Positions 47,910-56,682 of a DNA stretch of 64,000 nucleotides are shown piece after piece. The stretch comes from Pseudomonadota bacterium (lineage in GTDB: Bacteria; Pseudomonadota; Gammaproteobacteria; Steroidobacterales; Steroidobacteraceae): the NCBI GenBank assembly GCA_023457495.1, contig JAEWLQ010000063.1:22907-86906 (forward strand), written 5' to 3'. Position 1 is the first letter of the stretch; every line of letters begins with the position of its first letter. The notes beneath the pieces are model-generated. The model worked only from the letters and a program-made list of their open reading frames with translations, was not told the origin of the DNA and did no database searches. The position numbers and the translations under genes are program-made.

Positions 47910-48878
47910 TCAGCCCGCCGCGTCGACGTTCTCGCGCCGGAATTCGCGCGGGGTGGCGCCGTACTTCGCGCGAAACACACGCCCGAAATGCGTCGGGCTG
48001 TTGAACCCGTAGTCGAACGCGATCGCGGTCACCGTGCGGCCACGCTGCGACGGCGACAGCAGGGCGCGTGAACAGGCCTCGAGCCGGCGGCGCAGGATGT
48101 AGCGCGCGACGGTTTCGTCCTGGTCCGAGAAGAGGTGATGCAGGTAGCGGGTGGTCATCTTGCAGGCGTCGGCGATCCGGGTCGGCGTGAGCTCCGGATC
48201 GTTCAGGTGCGCTTCGATGTAATTGATGATGCGGATGCGATGCGCGGTCGCGAGCGAGGAGCGATCCGAGCGGGACTGCGGCAGGTCGGCGTACGCGGCC
48301 GCGGCCAGGTCGAGGATCGCCACGTTGACGCGTGCGGCGACGGCGGTATCGAGGCTCTTCTGGAACTCGCTCCAGTAGTTGCGCAGGAAGTGCGAGAACA
48401 GCGCGCAGATGCCCGTGCCGCCGGCCATCGGGATGGCGACCAGGCATTCCGGGCAGGCGATGTAGCGGCGCAGGATGGCATCGGGGATGCCGAGCACGAG
48501 CATGCGATTGGCGGCGCCGAAGGCGATCTCGTACTGACGGGTGCTGTCGAACAGCGTGAAGTCGCCGGCGCGCAGATGGGCTTCGCGGCCGTCCTGGCGG
48601 TTCGTGCTTTCGCCCTCGATCTGCAGGTGCAGGAAGAACAGCGAGGAGCGCGTACGGACGCCCTGCGCCTGCGAGTGGCGCACCAGCTGCGCATCCGAAC
48701 GCAGCTCGGCGAGGGTCAATTCACCGATGGTGGCGCGCTGAACGGTGCCATTGAAGGTCGCGATATCGACCGGATCGGAGACGGCCGGTGAAATGTTCCC
48801 GCCCGGACGCTCGTTCCAGTAGCTGATCTTCCGTCTCGGATGCGGACCTGCGGCCGAGAGCGATTCCACTATGGCCAT
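47910..48878 (-). CDS. AraC-family transcriptional regulator
   Basis: 322 residues. The N-terminal part (about 35-200) looks like the AraC-binding-like domain of FeaR/NphR-type regulators (LRAGDFTLFDSTRQYEIAF). The C-terminal double helix-turn-helix is clear: ELTPTRIADACKMTTRYLHHLF and GRTVTAIAFDYGFNSPTHFGRVFRAKYGATPREFR. FeaR-like proteins often respond to aromatic compounds, which fits the degradation genes on the other side of the shared promoter region. Confidence 0.9.
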   Translation of the reverse strand: MAIVESLSAAGPHPRRKISYWNERPGGNISPAVSDPVDIATFNGTVQRATIGELTLAELRSDAQLVRHSQAQGVRTRSSLFFLHLQIEGESTNRQDGREAHLRAGDFTLFDSTRQYEIAFGAANRMLVLGIPDAILRRYIACPECLVAIPMAGGTGICALFSHFLRNYWSEFQKSLDTAVAARVNVAILDLAAAAYADLPQSRSDRSSLATAHRIRIINYIEAHLNDPELTPTRIADACKMTTRYLHHLFSDQDETVARYILRRRLEACSRALLSPSQRGRTVTAIAFDYGFNSPTHFGRVFRAKYGATPREFRRENVDAAG

Positions 48879-48914
48879 GACTACCTCCCCCTCGAGGCGC
48901 CCGACGATGTGGGC

Positions 48915-48948
48915 GATAGTTATACGGGATAGTTATTTCCGGTAACTA
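48915..48948. promoter_or_regulatory. AT-rich operator region between araC-type and marR-type genes
   Basis: Direct repeat gatagttat at 48915-48923 and 48928-48936, the second forming an inverted repeat tagtta (48930-48935)/taacta (48943-48948) with 7 bp between. The spacing suits a winged-helix dimer such as MarR. TATAAC on the minus strand (48918-48923) may be the araC-gene -10. Confidence 0.5.
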
Positions 48949-49055
48949 ATCGGTAGTGCTGATAGTAGCTATCGACCAATCCGAGTTCCCTGCCGGTCGA
49001 GACGCCTGCGGGGCCCCGGTTCAGCATTCGCCCGCATACGGTAAGGGGATACACG

Positions 49056-49484
49056 GTGGTTCGGACGGAGTCGTTGAGGGATCTGATCGGATATGCGCTG
49101 CGCCGGGCGCAGGGAGCCGTGTATGCCGACTTTTACGAGTCGCTGTCCGAGCTCGACCTGCGGCCCGTGCAATACACGCTGCTCGTCATGGTCGCGGAGA
49201 ATCCGGGGGCCAGCCAGTCGGATATCTGCCAGGCGCTGGGCATCCAGAAGGCCAATTGCGTGCCGACGATGGGCGAGCTCGAGCGACGCGGACTGATCCT
49301 GCGCAAGAATTCCCCGAGCGATGCCCGCAGCTACGAACTCCATCTCACCGCGAAAGGCAAGCGCATCCTGCGGCGCGCGAGCGAAGTCCAGGCCTCGCAC
49401 GAAAAGAAACTCATCAAACTCATCGGCATCACCGGCCGTGCCCAATTGCTCGCTCTTTTGGGTAAGCTCACCGACCTGAAATGA
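49056..49484 (+). CDS. MarR-family transcriptional regulator
   Basis: 142 residues. Winged helix: LDLRPVQYTLLVMVAENPGASQSDICQALGIQKANCVPTMGELERRGLILR with wing SPSDARSYELHLTAKGK. It starts with GTG and its TGA overlaps the ATG of the acyl-CoA gene (ATGA), so it leads the degradation operon. In Rhodococcus and Rhodopseudomonas the MarR protein CouR represses a comparable hydroxycinnamate gene set and is released by the CoA thioester; the same logic is possible here. Confidence 0.9.
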   Translation: MVRTESLRDLIGYALRRAQGAVYADFYESLSELDLRPVQYTLLVMVAENPGASQSDICQALGIQKANCVPTMGELERRGLILRKNSPSDARSYELHLTAKGKRILRRASEVQASHEKKLIKLIGITGRAQLLALLGKLTDLK

Positions 49485-51598
49485 ACCGTCCAATCGTCGA
49501 ATTGCAACGCCACGGCGACATCGCCGTCATCGTGGTCGATAACCCGCCCGTCAACACCATCACGGCCGAGGTCCGCGCGGGGTTGTTCGGTGCGCTCGCG
49601 CACCTGCGCACCGACCCGACCTTCAAGGCGCTGGTGCTGCGCTGTGAAGGCAACAACTTCTTCACGGGCGCGGACATCAACGAATTCTCCGGCCCGCCGA
49701 AGGAGGCCGAGTATCGCGACCTCTACGGCCAGTTCGAAGGGCTGTCGATTCCCTGCGTGGCCGCGCTGCATGGCTCGGCCATCGGCGGGGGATTCGAGCT
49801 CGCGCTCGCGTTCCACTATCGCGTCGCGACGCCGACCGCGAAGGTCATGCTGCCCGAGGTGACGCTCGGCATCATTCCCGGGGCCGGTGGCACGCAGCGG
49901 CTGCCGCGGCTGATCGGGCCGGATAACGCACTGCGCATGATCTTCGATGCGAAGCCGGTTCCGGCGCCGCTGGCGAAGGAGCAGGGCCTGATCGACGAGA
50001 TCATCTCCGGCGACCTGGTGGCGGGCGCCGTTGCATACGCGAACGCACTGGTCGCGCGTGGGGCCGGGCCGCGGCCCACGTCCGCGCGCGCCGTGGAGGC
50101 GAGCGTGTTCACGCCGGAGTTCGACGCGAAGTGGCGCGCCGAAGCGCTACGTCTGTATCCGAACCGCACGGCCGCGCTGACCGCGATCGAATCGGTCAAG
50201 GCGAGCGCGCTGCCGATGGCGCAGGGCCTGCTCGAAGAGGACAAATTCGCCAACCAGACCAAGGTCACGGTCGAGGCGAAGGGGTCGATCCACGTGTTCT
50301 TCGCCGAGCGCGAGAGCCGCAAGGTCGAAGGGCTGCCGCCGGGCGAGGCGCGCAAGATCGCCAGCGCCGGCGTGATCGGCGCCGGCACGATGGGCGGCGG
50401 CATCGCGATCGCCTTCGCGAACGCGGGCATCCCCGTCACGCTGCTCGATGCGAACGAGGCCGGCCTCGCGAAGGGCCTGGCGACGGTCGATGCCACGTTC
50501 GGCTCGATGGTGAAACGCGGGCGCATCGACGAAGCCGAAAAGGCGCGCCGGATGGGATTCATCAAGGGTTCGCTGCGCTACGAGGATCTCGGGCAGGCCG
50601 ACGTGATCATCGAGGCCGTGTTCGAGAGCATGGACCTGAAGAAGCAGATCATCGGGCGGGTGAGCGCGGTGGCGAAGGAAGGCGCGCTGATCGCGACCAA
50701 TACCTCGACGCTCGACATCGACGAGATCGCGAAGGCAAGCGATTCGCCGGAAGACGTCATCGGGCTGCATTTCTTCTCGCCCGCGAACGTGATGCCGCTG
50801 CTCGAGGTGGTGCGCGGCCAGGCGACTTCGCCCGCGGTCATCCGCACGGCGATGGAACTGGCGAAGAGCCTGCGCAAGACGCCGGTGCTCGCGCGAGTTT
50901 GTTACGGCTTCATCGGCAATCGCATGATGGAGGGGTACGCGCGCGAGGCGCTGCGACTCACGCTCGAAGGCGCGACACCGCGGCGGGTCGACACCGTGCT
51001 CGAGCAGTTCGGCATGGCGATGGGCATCCTCGCGGTATTCGACATGGCGGGCATCGACGTCGGCGTGAACGTGCATCGCACGAACGCGCACATGTATCCG
51101 CCGGACCCGACTTACTACCAGGCGGACGCCGCGTTGCACGCGGCGGGACGTCTCGGGCAGAAGACCGGCAAGGGCTTCTATCGATACGAGAAGGGCGATC
51201 GAAAGCGCCACGATGATCCGGAGGCGATCGAGATCCTGCGCAAGCGGGCGGCCGAGCTCGGCGTGGAAGCGCGCGAGCACACCGACGCCGAGATCCTCGA
51301 GCGCTGCCTGTACCCGCTGCTCAACGAGGGGCTCAAGATCCTCGACGAAGGCATCGCGCAGCGCGCCAGCGACGTCGATGTAGTTTGGTGCGCGGGTTAT
51401 GGCTTTCCGCGCTACCGCGGTGGGCCGATGTTCTACGCGGATACGCTGGGCCTGCCGGAGCTGCTCGCGGGAATGGAGAAGTACCGCGCGATGTTCGGGC
51501 CGATGCATTGGGAGCCGGCGCCGCTGCTGGTGCGCCTGGTGCGGGAAGGCCGTACCCTTGCGGACTGGGATAAGGAACGCCGCGGAGTTGCTTCGTGA
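49481..51598 (+). CDS. fused enoyl-CoA hydratase/3-hydroxyacyl-CoA dehydrogenase
   Basis: 705 residues, FadB/FadJ-like. The crotonase domain (about 1-190) has the oxyanion Gly in NFFTGADINEF and both catalytic Glu residues (GGGFELALAF; LPEVTLGIIPGAGGTQRL). The dehydrogenase domain (about 290-690) has the NAD loop GVIGAGTMGGGIAIAFANAG and the catalytic His in IGLHFFSPANVMPLLEVV. Carries out two steps of beta-oxidation. Next to a MarR regulator, an amidohydrolase and an aromatic-type MFS gene, it may act on hydroxyphenylpropenoyl-CoA (the combined CouM/CouN step); ordinary fatty acids remain possible. Confidence 0.92.
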   Translation: MNRPIVELQRHGDIAVIVVDNPPVNTITAEVRAGLFGALAHLRTDPTFKALVLRCEGNNFFTGADINEFSGPPKEAEYRDLYGQFEGLSIPCVAALHGSAIGGGFELALAFHYRVATPTAKVMLPEVTLGIIPGAGGTQRLPRLIGPDNALRMIFDAKPVPAPLAKEQGLIDEIISGDLVAGAVAYANALVARGAGPRPTSARAVEASVFTPEFDAKWRAEALRLYPNRTAALTAIESVKASALPMAQGLLEEDKFANQTKVTVEAKGSIHVFFAERESRKVEGLPPGEARKIASAGVIGAGTMGGGIAIAFANAGIPVTLLDANEAGLAKGLATVDATFGSMVKRGRIDEAEKARRMGFIKGSLRYEDLGQADVIIEAVFESMDLKKQIIGRVSAVAKEGALIATNTSTLDIDEIAKASDSPEDVIGLHFFSPANVMPLLEVVRGQATSPAVIRTAMELAKSLRKTPVLARVCYGFIGNRMMEGYAREALRLTLEGATPRRVDTVLEQFGMAMGILAVFDMAGIDVGVNVHRTNAHMYPPDPTYYQADAALHAAGRLGQKTGKGFYRYEKGDRKRHDDPEAIEILRKRAAELGVEAREHTDAEILERCLYPLLNEGLKILDEGIAQRASDVDVVWCAGYGFPRYRGGPMFYADTLGLPELLAGMEKYRAMFGPMHWEPAPLLVRLVREGRTLADWDKERRGVAS

Positions 51599-52455
51599 AG
51601 ACCGACCAGCTGATCGCCATCGACGTCCATACGCATGCGGAAGTGTCGTGCCGGCAGGAGCCCGACGAGGCCGCCAAGCCCTACGACGACGCCGCGTCGA
51701 AGTATTTCAAGGCGGACAAGCGCAAGACCATCCCGGAGACGATCGCTTACTACCGCGAGCGCAAGATCGGGCTCGTGATGTTCACGGTCGACACGGAATT
51801 CGAGATGGGCGTGCGCCGCATCCCGAACCAGGAAGTGGTCGACGCCGCGCGCGAGAACTCGGACATCATGGTGGCGTTCGCCAGCATCGATCCGCACAAG
51901 GGCAAGATGGGTGCGCGCGAGGCGCGGCGGCTCATCGAAGAAGGCGGCATCCGCGGCTTCAAGTTCCACCCGACCTGCCAGGGGTTCTTCCCGAACGACC
52001 GGATGGCCTACAAGCTCTACGAGGTCATCGCCGAGTACAAACTACCCGCGATCTTCCACAGCGGGCACTCGGGCATCGGCACCGGCATGCCGGGCGGCGG
52101 CGGGCTCAAGCTCAAGTATTCGAACCCGATCCACGTCGACGACGTCGCCGCGGATTTTCCCGACATGACGGTGATCATCGCGCATCCCTCGTGGCCCTGG
52201 CAGGATGAGGCTCTGTCGGTGTGCCTGCACAAGCCGAACGTCTACATCGATCTGTCCGGCTGGTCGCCGAAATATTTCTCGCCCGAGCTCATCCGCTACG
52301 CGAACTCGCAGCTCAAGCACAAGATGCTGTTCGGCTCCGACTTCCCGCTCATCACCCCCGACCGCTGGATGAAAGACTTCGCCGAAGCCGGCTTCAAACC
52401 CGAAGTCCACCCCCTGATCCTCAAAGAAAACGCCATCAAGGCCCTGAAGTTGTAG
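51595..52455 (+). CDS. amidohydrolase-2 family protein, CouO-like
   Basis: 286 residues, metal-dependent TIM-barrel hydrolase (PF04909). Metal site IDVHTHAEVS, FKFHPTCQGFFPND, IFHSGHSGIGTG, IIAHPSWPW, and the Asp in MLFGSDFPLITPDRW. Proteins of this sequence type are annotated as 4-hydroxyphenyl-beta-ketoacyl-CoA hydrolase (CouO), which releases 4-hydroxybenzoate and acetyl-CoA in the p-coumarate pathway; the gene order with MarR and a hydratase/dehydrogenase supports this. GTG overlaps the upstream TGA. The TAG stop is followed three bases later by a family-A repeat. Confidence 0.75.
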   Translation: MKTDQLIAIDVHTHAEVSCRQEPDEAAKPYDDAASKYFKADKRKTIPETIAYYRERKIGLVMFTVDTEFEMGVRRIPNQEVVDAARENSDIMVAFASIDPHKGKMGAREARRLIEEGGIRGFKFHPTCQGFFPNDRMAYKLYEVIAEYKLPAIFHSGHSGIGTGMPGGGGLKLKYSNPIHVDDVAADFPDMTVIIAHPSWPWQDEALSVCLHKPNVYIDLSGWSPKYFSPELIRYANSQLKHKMLFGSDFPLITPDRWMKDFAEAGFKPEVHPLILKENAIKALKL

Positions 52456-52458
52456 GTT

Positions 52459-52486
52459 GGTGCCGGGTGAGAAATCGCGGAGTTAG
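52459..52486 (+). repeat. family-A REP copy 1
   Basis: 28 bp beginning ggtgccgggtgagaaatcgc and ending ggagttag. First of two direct copies 31 bp apart, just before the RAYT start. Confidence 0.9.
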
Positions 52487-52489
52487 GTG

Positions 52490-52517
52490 GGTGCCGGGTG
52501 AGAAAACGCTGAGTTAG
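52490..52517 (+). repeat. family-A REP copy 2
   Basis: 28 bp, same as copy 1 except in the middle (aaaacgctg for aaatcgcgg). Head to tail with copy 1. Confidence 0.9.
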
Positions 52518-52601
52518 CGTCGCGAATCACCTGATTCGGGTATCGCCCGGAATTCGCGGTCGCCATCAGACTGTTCGCATCACGAACAGATCTGGTGGCC
52601 C

Positions 52602-53504
52602 ATGCCGCGCCCGCATCGCATCCATGTCCCCGGTGGCTTCTATCACGCGATGTTGCGCGGGAATCATCGCGAGGACATTTTACTTGTAAACCGCGATCGA
52701 CATCTGTTGAACGCGATCGTTCGGTCGGCGCTCGAGAAGCACGGCGCCAGAGTGCATGGCTACTGCTGGATGACCAATCACCTTCACCTGCTCGTGCAGG
52801 TCGGTTCGGATCCTCTCGCGAGCCTCATGCGCCGGATCGCATCGGGTTACGCGCGCGCGTTTCAATCGAATCGCGCCACCACCGGACACCTCTTCGAGAA
52901 GCGTTAGCTCGCCACGCTCGTCGATCACGATTCGTATCTGCTCGAGCTATTGCGCTACATCCATCGCAATCCCGTGGAAGCCGGACTCACGAAGGAGGTC
53001 TCGCGGTACCGCTGGTCAAGCCATCATGTCTACATGGGGCGGGACGTTGATGAATGGGTCACGACGGAGTTCGCGCTGCGGATGTTTTCGGAGGACGGCG
53101 GCCGCGCCAGGGCCGCGTACCTGCAATTCGTGCGGTGCGAGTCATCGCAAGCATCTTCATTGCCGGACTTCGAGCGCGAATCGCCGCCGATCCTGGGCAG
53201 CGACGACTTCATCGCGCGAGTGATGGGAGCGAGGGCGCATCCCGAGTCGCGCATCACGCTTGACCAGCTGATCGCCGACGGCTGCGCTCGCTTCGGACTG
53301 CGCGAGGATGAGCTGGCCTCGCGAATGCGCAACCCGCGGGTCGCGGCCGCCCGAGCCTGGATCGCGCGGCGCGCAACGTCCGCACGAGTCGCGAGTCTGA
53401 CCGCAGTCGCCCGCCGGCTTGGCTGCGATGCGAACACGCTGCGTTACGCCATGCGACGTTTCAGATCGGACGATGAGTCGCCTGCGGCACCCGTCGAGAG
53501 CTAA
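52602..53504 (+). pseudogene. REP-associated tyrosine transposase (RAYT), interrupted by one TAG codon
   Basis: A 300-codon frame of the TnpA_REP/Y1 transposase family. The first part has RIHVPGGFYHAMLRGNHR, the HUH metal site in WMTNHLHLLVQ, and the probable catalytic Tyr in SGYARAFQ. An in-frame TAG at 52905-52907 falls in EKR-stop-LATLVDHDSYL; relatives usually have Tyr there, so a single base change (TAC/TAT to TAG) explains it. The rest continues intact: RYIHRNPVEAGL and a C-terminal helix-turn-helix like DnaA domain IV (LTAVARRLGCDANTLRYAMRRF). RAYTs bind and cut REP palindromes; copies flank it on both sides. Without suppression only the N-terminal 101 residues are made. Confidence 0.88.
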
Positions 53505-53528
53505 CTCAGCGATTTCTCACCCGGCACC
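53501..53528 (-). repeat. family-A REP copy 3
   Basis: Inverted copy closing the RAYT unit. Contains the TAA of the RAYT gene (53502-53504) and the TAG of the MFS gene on the opposite strand (53501-53503). Confidence 0.9.
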
Positions 53529-54844
53529 AACTGGGCCTCGGAGGTGCTCTCGAACTTCACGAAGAGGAGCGCGATCGCGCCGATCAGCGAGCCGGCGCCC
53601 ATGACGATGGACACGGTCTGCAGCGACAGTCCCTGTCCGAAGAGGTAGCCGGCAAGGATCGGCGCCAGCGCCGCGCCGCCGCGGCCGGCGCCGATCACGA
53701 CGCCGGTGCCCGTCGCGCGCAGATGGGTCGGGTAGGCGAGTGCGAGCAGCGTGTATAGACCAACGATGCCGGCATTCGTGAAGAAGCCGCAGAGCGCGAC
53801 GATGCCCTTCAGTCCCCACAGCGTGTCCTGACCCGCGCCGAAAATCGACACGCAGATCATGCCGAGCACCAGCACCGTGCTGGTCAGGCGGATGAGGTTC
53901 CAGCGCAGCGAGAGCCAACCGAGCAGCGCGCCGCCCGTTGCGCCGCCGACGCTCGCCCAGAACAACACGTCCGCGATCGTGGAAGGCGTGTAGCCCATCT
54001 TCGAGATGATCGGCGCGACCCACTTGAGCACGTAGTAGAACGTCGTGATGTGCGCGAAGTACGCGAGGATCAGCAGCAGCGTCAGAACCAGGTACTTCGA
54101 CTTGAACACGTCGGCGAGCGGCGCCTTCGCAGGCGCCGCGCTGATGACCGGCAGCGAATCGATCGCCGCGTGACCCATGCGACGCAGCGTCGCATTGATC
54201 CGCGCGAGCGCGTTCGCCGGCTGCTTGCGGCACAACCAGGAGACCGATTCCGGCACGCAGAACCACACCACGGGAATCATGGCGCCGGTCGCCGCGGCGC
54301 CGAGCTCGAACACGACCCGCCAGCTGTGCGTCTTGAGCAGCGGCGCGATGATGAAGGCGGCCAGGATGTTGCCCAGCGGATAACCGATGGTCATGAGCGC
54401 GACCCAGAACTTGCGTTGCTGGTCGTTCGAGAACTCGGCCGCCGTCGCGTTGATCGCGGCGAGCATGCCGCCGATGCCGAGGCCGGTGAAGAAGCGCCAT
54501 CCCGCGAGCTCGTACTTGTCGCCCGCGTGCGAGCACATGTACATGCCGATGGTCATGAACACGAGGAAGGCGAGAATCGCGCGGCGGCGACCGAAGTAGT
54601 CGGCCGCACCGCCGAGCACGAAGGAGCCGACCGCCATGCCCCAGAGGTCCATCGCGAGGACGAGGCCGAGCCCTTCGTTCGGCGGGATGGCGAAATCCTT
54701 CATGATGCCGGGGGTCGCGAAGCTGATCGCGAGCAGGTCGAAACCATCCAGCGCATTCAGAATGACGGTGATGCTGCAAACCAGGATCTGCAGCTGCGTC
54801 ATGGGCGAGGTCGCAAGCAGGCTGCGCGGATCGTAATTCGACAT
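53501..54844 (-). CDS. MFS transporter, aromatic acid:H+ symporter type
   Basis: 447 residues with twelve membrane segments. ITVILNALDGFDLLAISFATPGI carries the DGxD motif typical of aromatic-acid symporters (PcaK/BenK/CouT-like), and the loop GGAADYFGRRRAI is the MFS signature between helices 2 and 3. It would import hydroxycinnamates or benzoates for the neighbouring pathway. ATG 54844 has GGGGGGA upstream. The last eight residues (VPGEKSLS) and the TAG are encoded by a REP element, so its original C-terminus is lost. Confidence 0.88.
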   Translation of the reverse strand: MSNYDPRSLLATSPMTQLQILVCSITVILNALDGFDLLAISFATPGIMKDFAIPPNEGLGLVLAMDLWGMAVGSFVLGGAADYFGRRRAILAFLVFMTIGMYMCSHAGDKYELAGWRFFTGLGIGGMLAAINATAAEFSNDQQRKFWVALMTIGYPLGNILAAFIIAPLLKTHSWRVVFELGAAATGAMIPVVWFCVPESVSWLCRKQPANALARINATLRRMGHAAIDSLPVISAAPAKAPLADVFKSKYLVLTLLLILAYFAHITTFYYVLKWVAPIISKMGYTPSTIADVLFWASVGGATGGALLGWLSLRWNLIRLTSTVLVLGMICVSIFGAGQDTLWGLKGIVALCGFFTNAGIVGLYTLLALAYPTHLRATGTGVVIGAGRGGAALAPILAGYLFGQGLSLQTVSIVMGAGSLIGAIALLFVKFESTSEAQLVPGEKSLS

Positions 54845-55066
54845 GTCGTTGTTTCCCCCCGAGGCCGTCGTCGGCCGCGGGCGAGAATAGCATCGTGCCG
54901 CGCCGCACTCTGACATCGTCGAGGAGTTCGCTGGCGCGCGAGTGGGATAGCAGTTCTGGTTGAGAGTCGGATGCGAATGGAATCGAGACTTCGCGTAATC
55001 TCGGCTTTTTCCGCATTCGTGAAACTATTCAGGAATGCTTCGTAAGTTATTGATTCAGGAGACTAG

Positions 55067-56167
55067 ATGACCCCGCTCATTCCCTCGCGTGCCGATCACG
55101 TCGGCAGCTTTCTGCGCCCCCGATACCTGCTCGAGGCGCGCGAGAAATTCGCGCGCAAGGAAATCGGCGCCGCGGAGCTGCGCGCGGTCGAAGACAAGGC
55201 CATTGCCGAAGTGGTCAAGATGCAGGAAGACGTGGGCCTGCAGGCGATCACGGATGGCGAGTTTCGCCGCACGTACTTTCATATCGATTTTCTCGTGCAG
55301 CTCGATGGCGTTCAGTCGGACGACCCGACGATCATCATCAAACCCGACGGCAGCGAGGAACTCGCGCCACCGGTGATGCGCGTCACGTCGAAGGTCAAAC
55401 ACGCGCGCGATATCCAGCGCGCGGATTTCGAATACCTGCGGTCGAAAACGGCGCGCACACCGAAGGTGACGATCCCGTCGCCGACGATGCTGCATTTCCG
55501 CGGAGGTCGCGCCGGCATCAGCCAGAAGGACTATCCGGACCTGGAGCAGTTCTATGATGACGTCGCGCAGGCGTATGGCGACGAGCTGCGTTCGCTGTCG
55601 AAGGCGGGCTGCAACTACGTGCAGATGGACGACACCAATCTCGCCTACCTGTGCGACACCAAGATGCGCGAGGCGGCGCGAGCGCGCGGCGACGATCCGA
55701 ACGAACTACCGCATCGTTACGCGAACTTCATCAACCGAGTCGTCGCGCAGAAGCCCGAAGGCATGACGCTCGCGGTGCATCTGTGCCGCGGCAACTTCAG
55801 GAGCACGCATGCGGCGGAGGGCGGTTACGAGCCCGTGGCGGAGGCGCTGCTGTCCGAGATGAAGGTCGATGCATACTTCCTCGAATACGATGACGAGCGC
55901 AGCGGCGACTTCCGGCCGCTACGGTTTCTGCCGAAGGGCAAGATCGTCGTGCTCGGCCTGATCACCACGAAGCTCGGCGCGCTCGAGTCGAAGGACGCGA
56001 TCAAGCGCCGCATCGACGAGGCCGCCAAGTACGTCCCGCTGGAACAGCTCGCGCTGTCCCCGCAGTGCGGCTTCTCGAGCACGTACCACGGCAACGACAT
56101 CCAGATGAGCCAGCAGACCGAGAAGCTGCGCCTGGTGGTCGATATCGCCCGCGAAGTGTGGGGTTGA
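55067..56167 (+). CDS. MetE-like cobalamin-independent methyltransferase (C-terminal domain only)
   Basis: 366 residues, homologous to the catalytic C-terminal half of cobalamin-independent methionine synthase (full MetE is about 750). All zinc ligands are visible: His and Cys in LAVHLCRGNF, Glu in YFLEYDDERSG and Cys in LSPQCGFSST. Other family blocks: ITDGEFRRTYFHIDF and NYVQMDDTNLAYLCD. It lacks the folate-binding N-terminal half, so the methyl donor may not be methyl-THF; such short forms use other methyl donors or demethylate substrates. Divergent from the MFS gene. It could act on methoxylated compounds or simply make methionine. Confidence 0.82.
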   Translation: MTPLIPSRADHVGSFLRPRYLLEAREKFARKEIGAAELRAVEDKAIAEVVKMQEDVGLQAITDGEFRRTYFHIDFLVQLDGVQSDDPTIIIKPDGSEELAPPVMRVTSKVKHARDIQRADFEYLRSKTARTPKVTIPSPTMLHFRGGRAGISQKDYPDLEQFYDDVAQAYGDELRSLSKAGCNYVQMDDTNLAYLCDTKMREAARARGDDPNELPHRYANFINRVVAQKPEGMTLAVHLCRGNFRSTHAAEGGYEPVAEALLSEMKVDAYFLEYDDERSGDFRPLRFLPKGKIVVLGLITTKLGALESKDAIKRRIDEAAKYVPLEQLALSPQCGFSSTYHGNDIQMSQQTEKLRLVVDIAREVWG

Positions 56168-56177
56168 GTCCGTGGTT

Positions 56178-56269
56178 GGTGCCGGGTGAGAAAAGACGGA
56201 GTTAGCCCGGGCGGTCGTTGACACTCGCGCGCGAGGCGGGGCTAACTCCGTCTTTTCTCACCCGGCACC
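56178..56269. repeat. family-A REP copies 4 and 5 (inverted pair)
   Basis: Copy 4 (56178-56205, plus) and copy 5 (56242-56269, minus) face each other with 36 bp between. Both share the variant core aaaagacgg, unlike the other copies, so they moved or converted as a pair. They fill the gap between the MetE-like and VOC genes. Confidence 0.9.
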
Positions 56270-56277
56270 GACCTCGC

Positions 56278-56682
56278 ATGCCTATCACGCAGATGCAGCA
56301 CTACATGGTGCTGTCACAGGACCTCGAGAAGACGCGGCACTTCTATTGCGACGTGCTCGGCTTGCGCGCGGGGCCGCGGCCGCCGTTCGATTTCGAGGGG
56401 TTGTGGATCTACGTCGGTGAGGTTGCGGTCGTGCATGTGGCGGGACGGGACAGTTACATCGGGACCGGCCGGCTCAAGGATGCCGCGCGCGAGCGGCATG
56501 GCAGTGGCAGCGTCGATCACATCGCGTTCGCGGCCGACAATTACGATGAGCTGGTGGCGAGCTTCGAAAAACACGGCGTTCGATATCGAGCGTCGAACGT
56601 TCCGGGTCGGCCGCTACGTCAGCTGTTCGTCTTCGATCCCGACGGGATTCAGATCGAGATCAATATTCCCGCCAGTTCCTGA
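56278..56682 (+). CDS. VOC-family (glyoxalase/dioxygenase fold) protein
   Basis: 134 residues forming one vicinal-oxygen-chelate unit: QMQHYMVLSQDLEKTRHFYCDVLGL (metal His), VAVVHVAG, GSVDHIAFAADNYDEL (second His) and LFVFDPDGIQIEIN (Glu). Possible lyase, isomerase or ring-cleaving activity; cannot be narrowed down. ATG 56278 begins eight bases after REP copy 5. Its 3' end overlaps the convergent hydrolase gene by 34 bp. Confidence 0.82.
   Translation: MPITQMQHYMVLSQDLEKTRHFYCDVLGLRAGPRPPFDFEGLWIYVGEVAVVHVAGRDSYIGTGRLKDAARERHGSGSVDHIAFAADNYDELVASFEKHGVRYRASNVPGRPLRQLFVFDPDGIQIEINIPASS

Noticed and set aside
52905..52907. Recoding (pyrrolysine or other) at the TAG of the RAYT gene
   Set aside because: Nothing in the window suggests a suppressor system, and a simple Tyr-to-stop change explains it.
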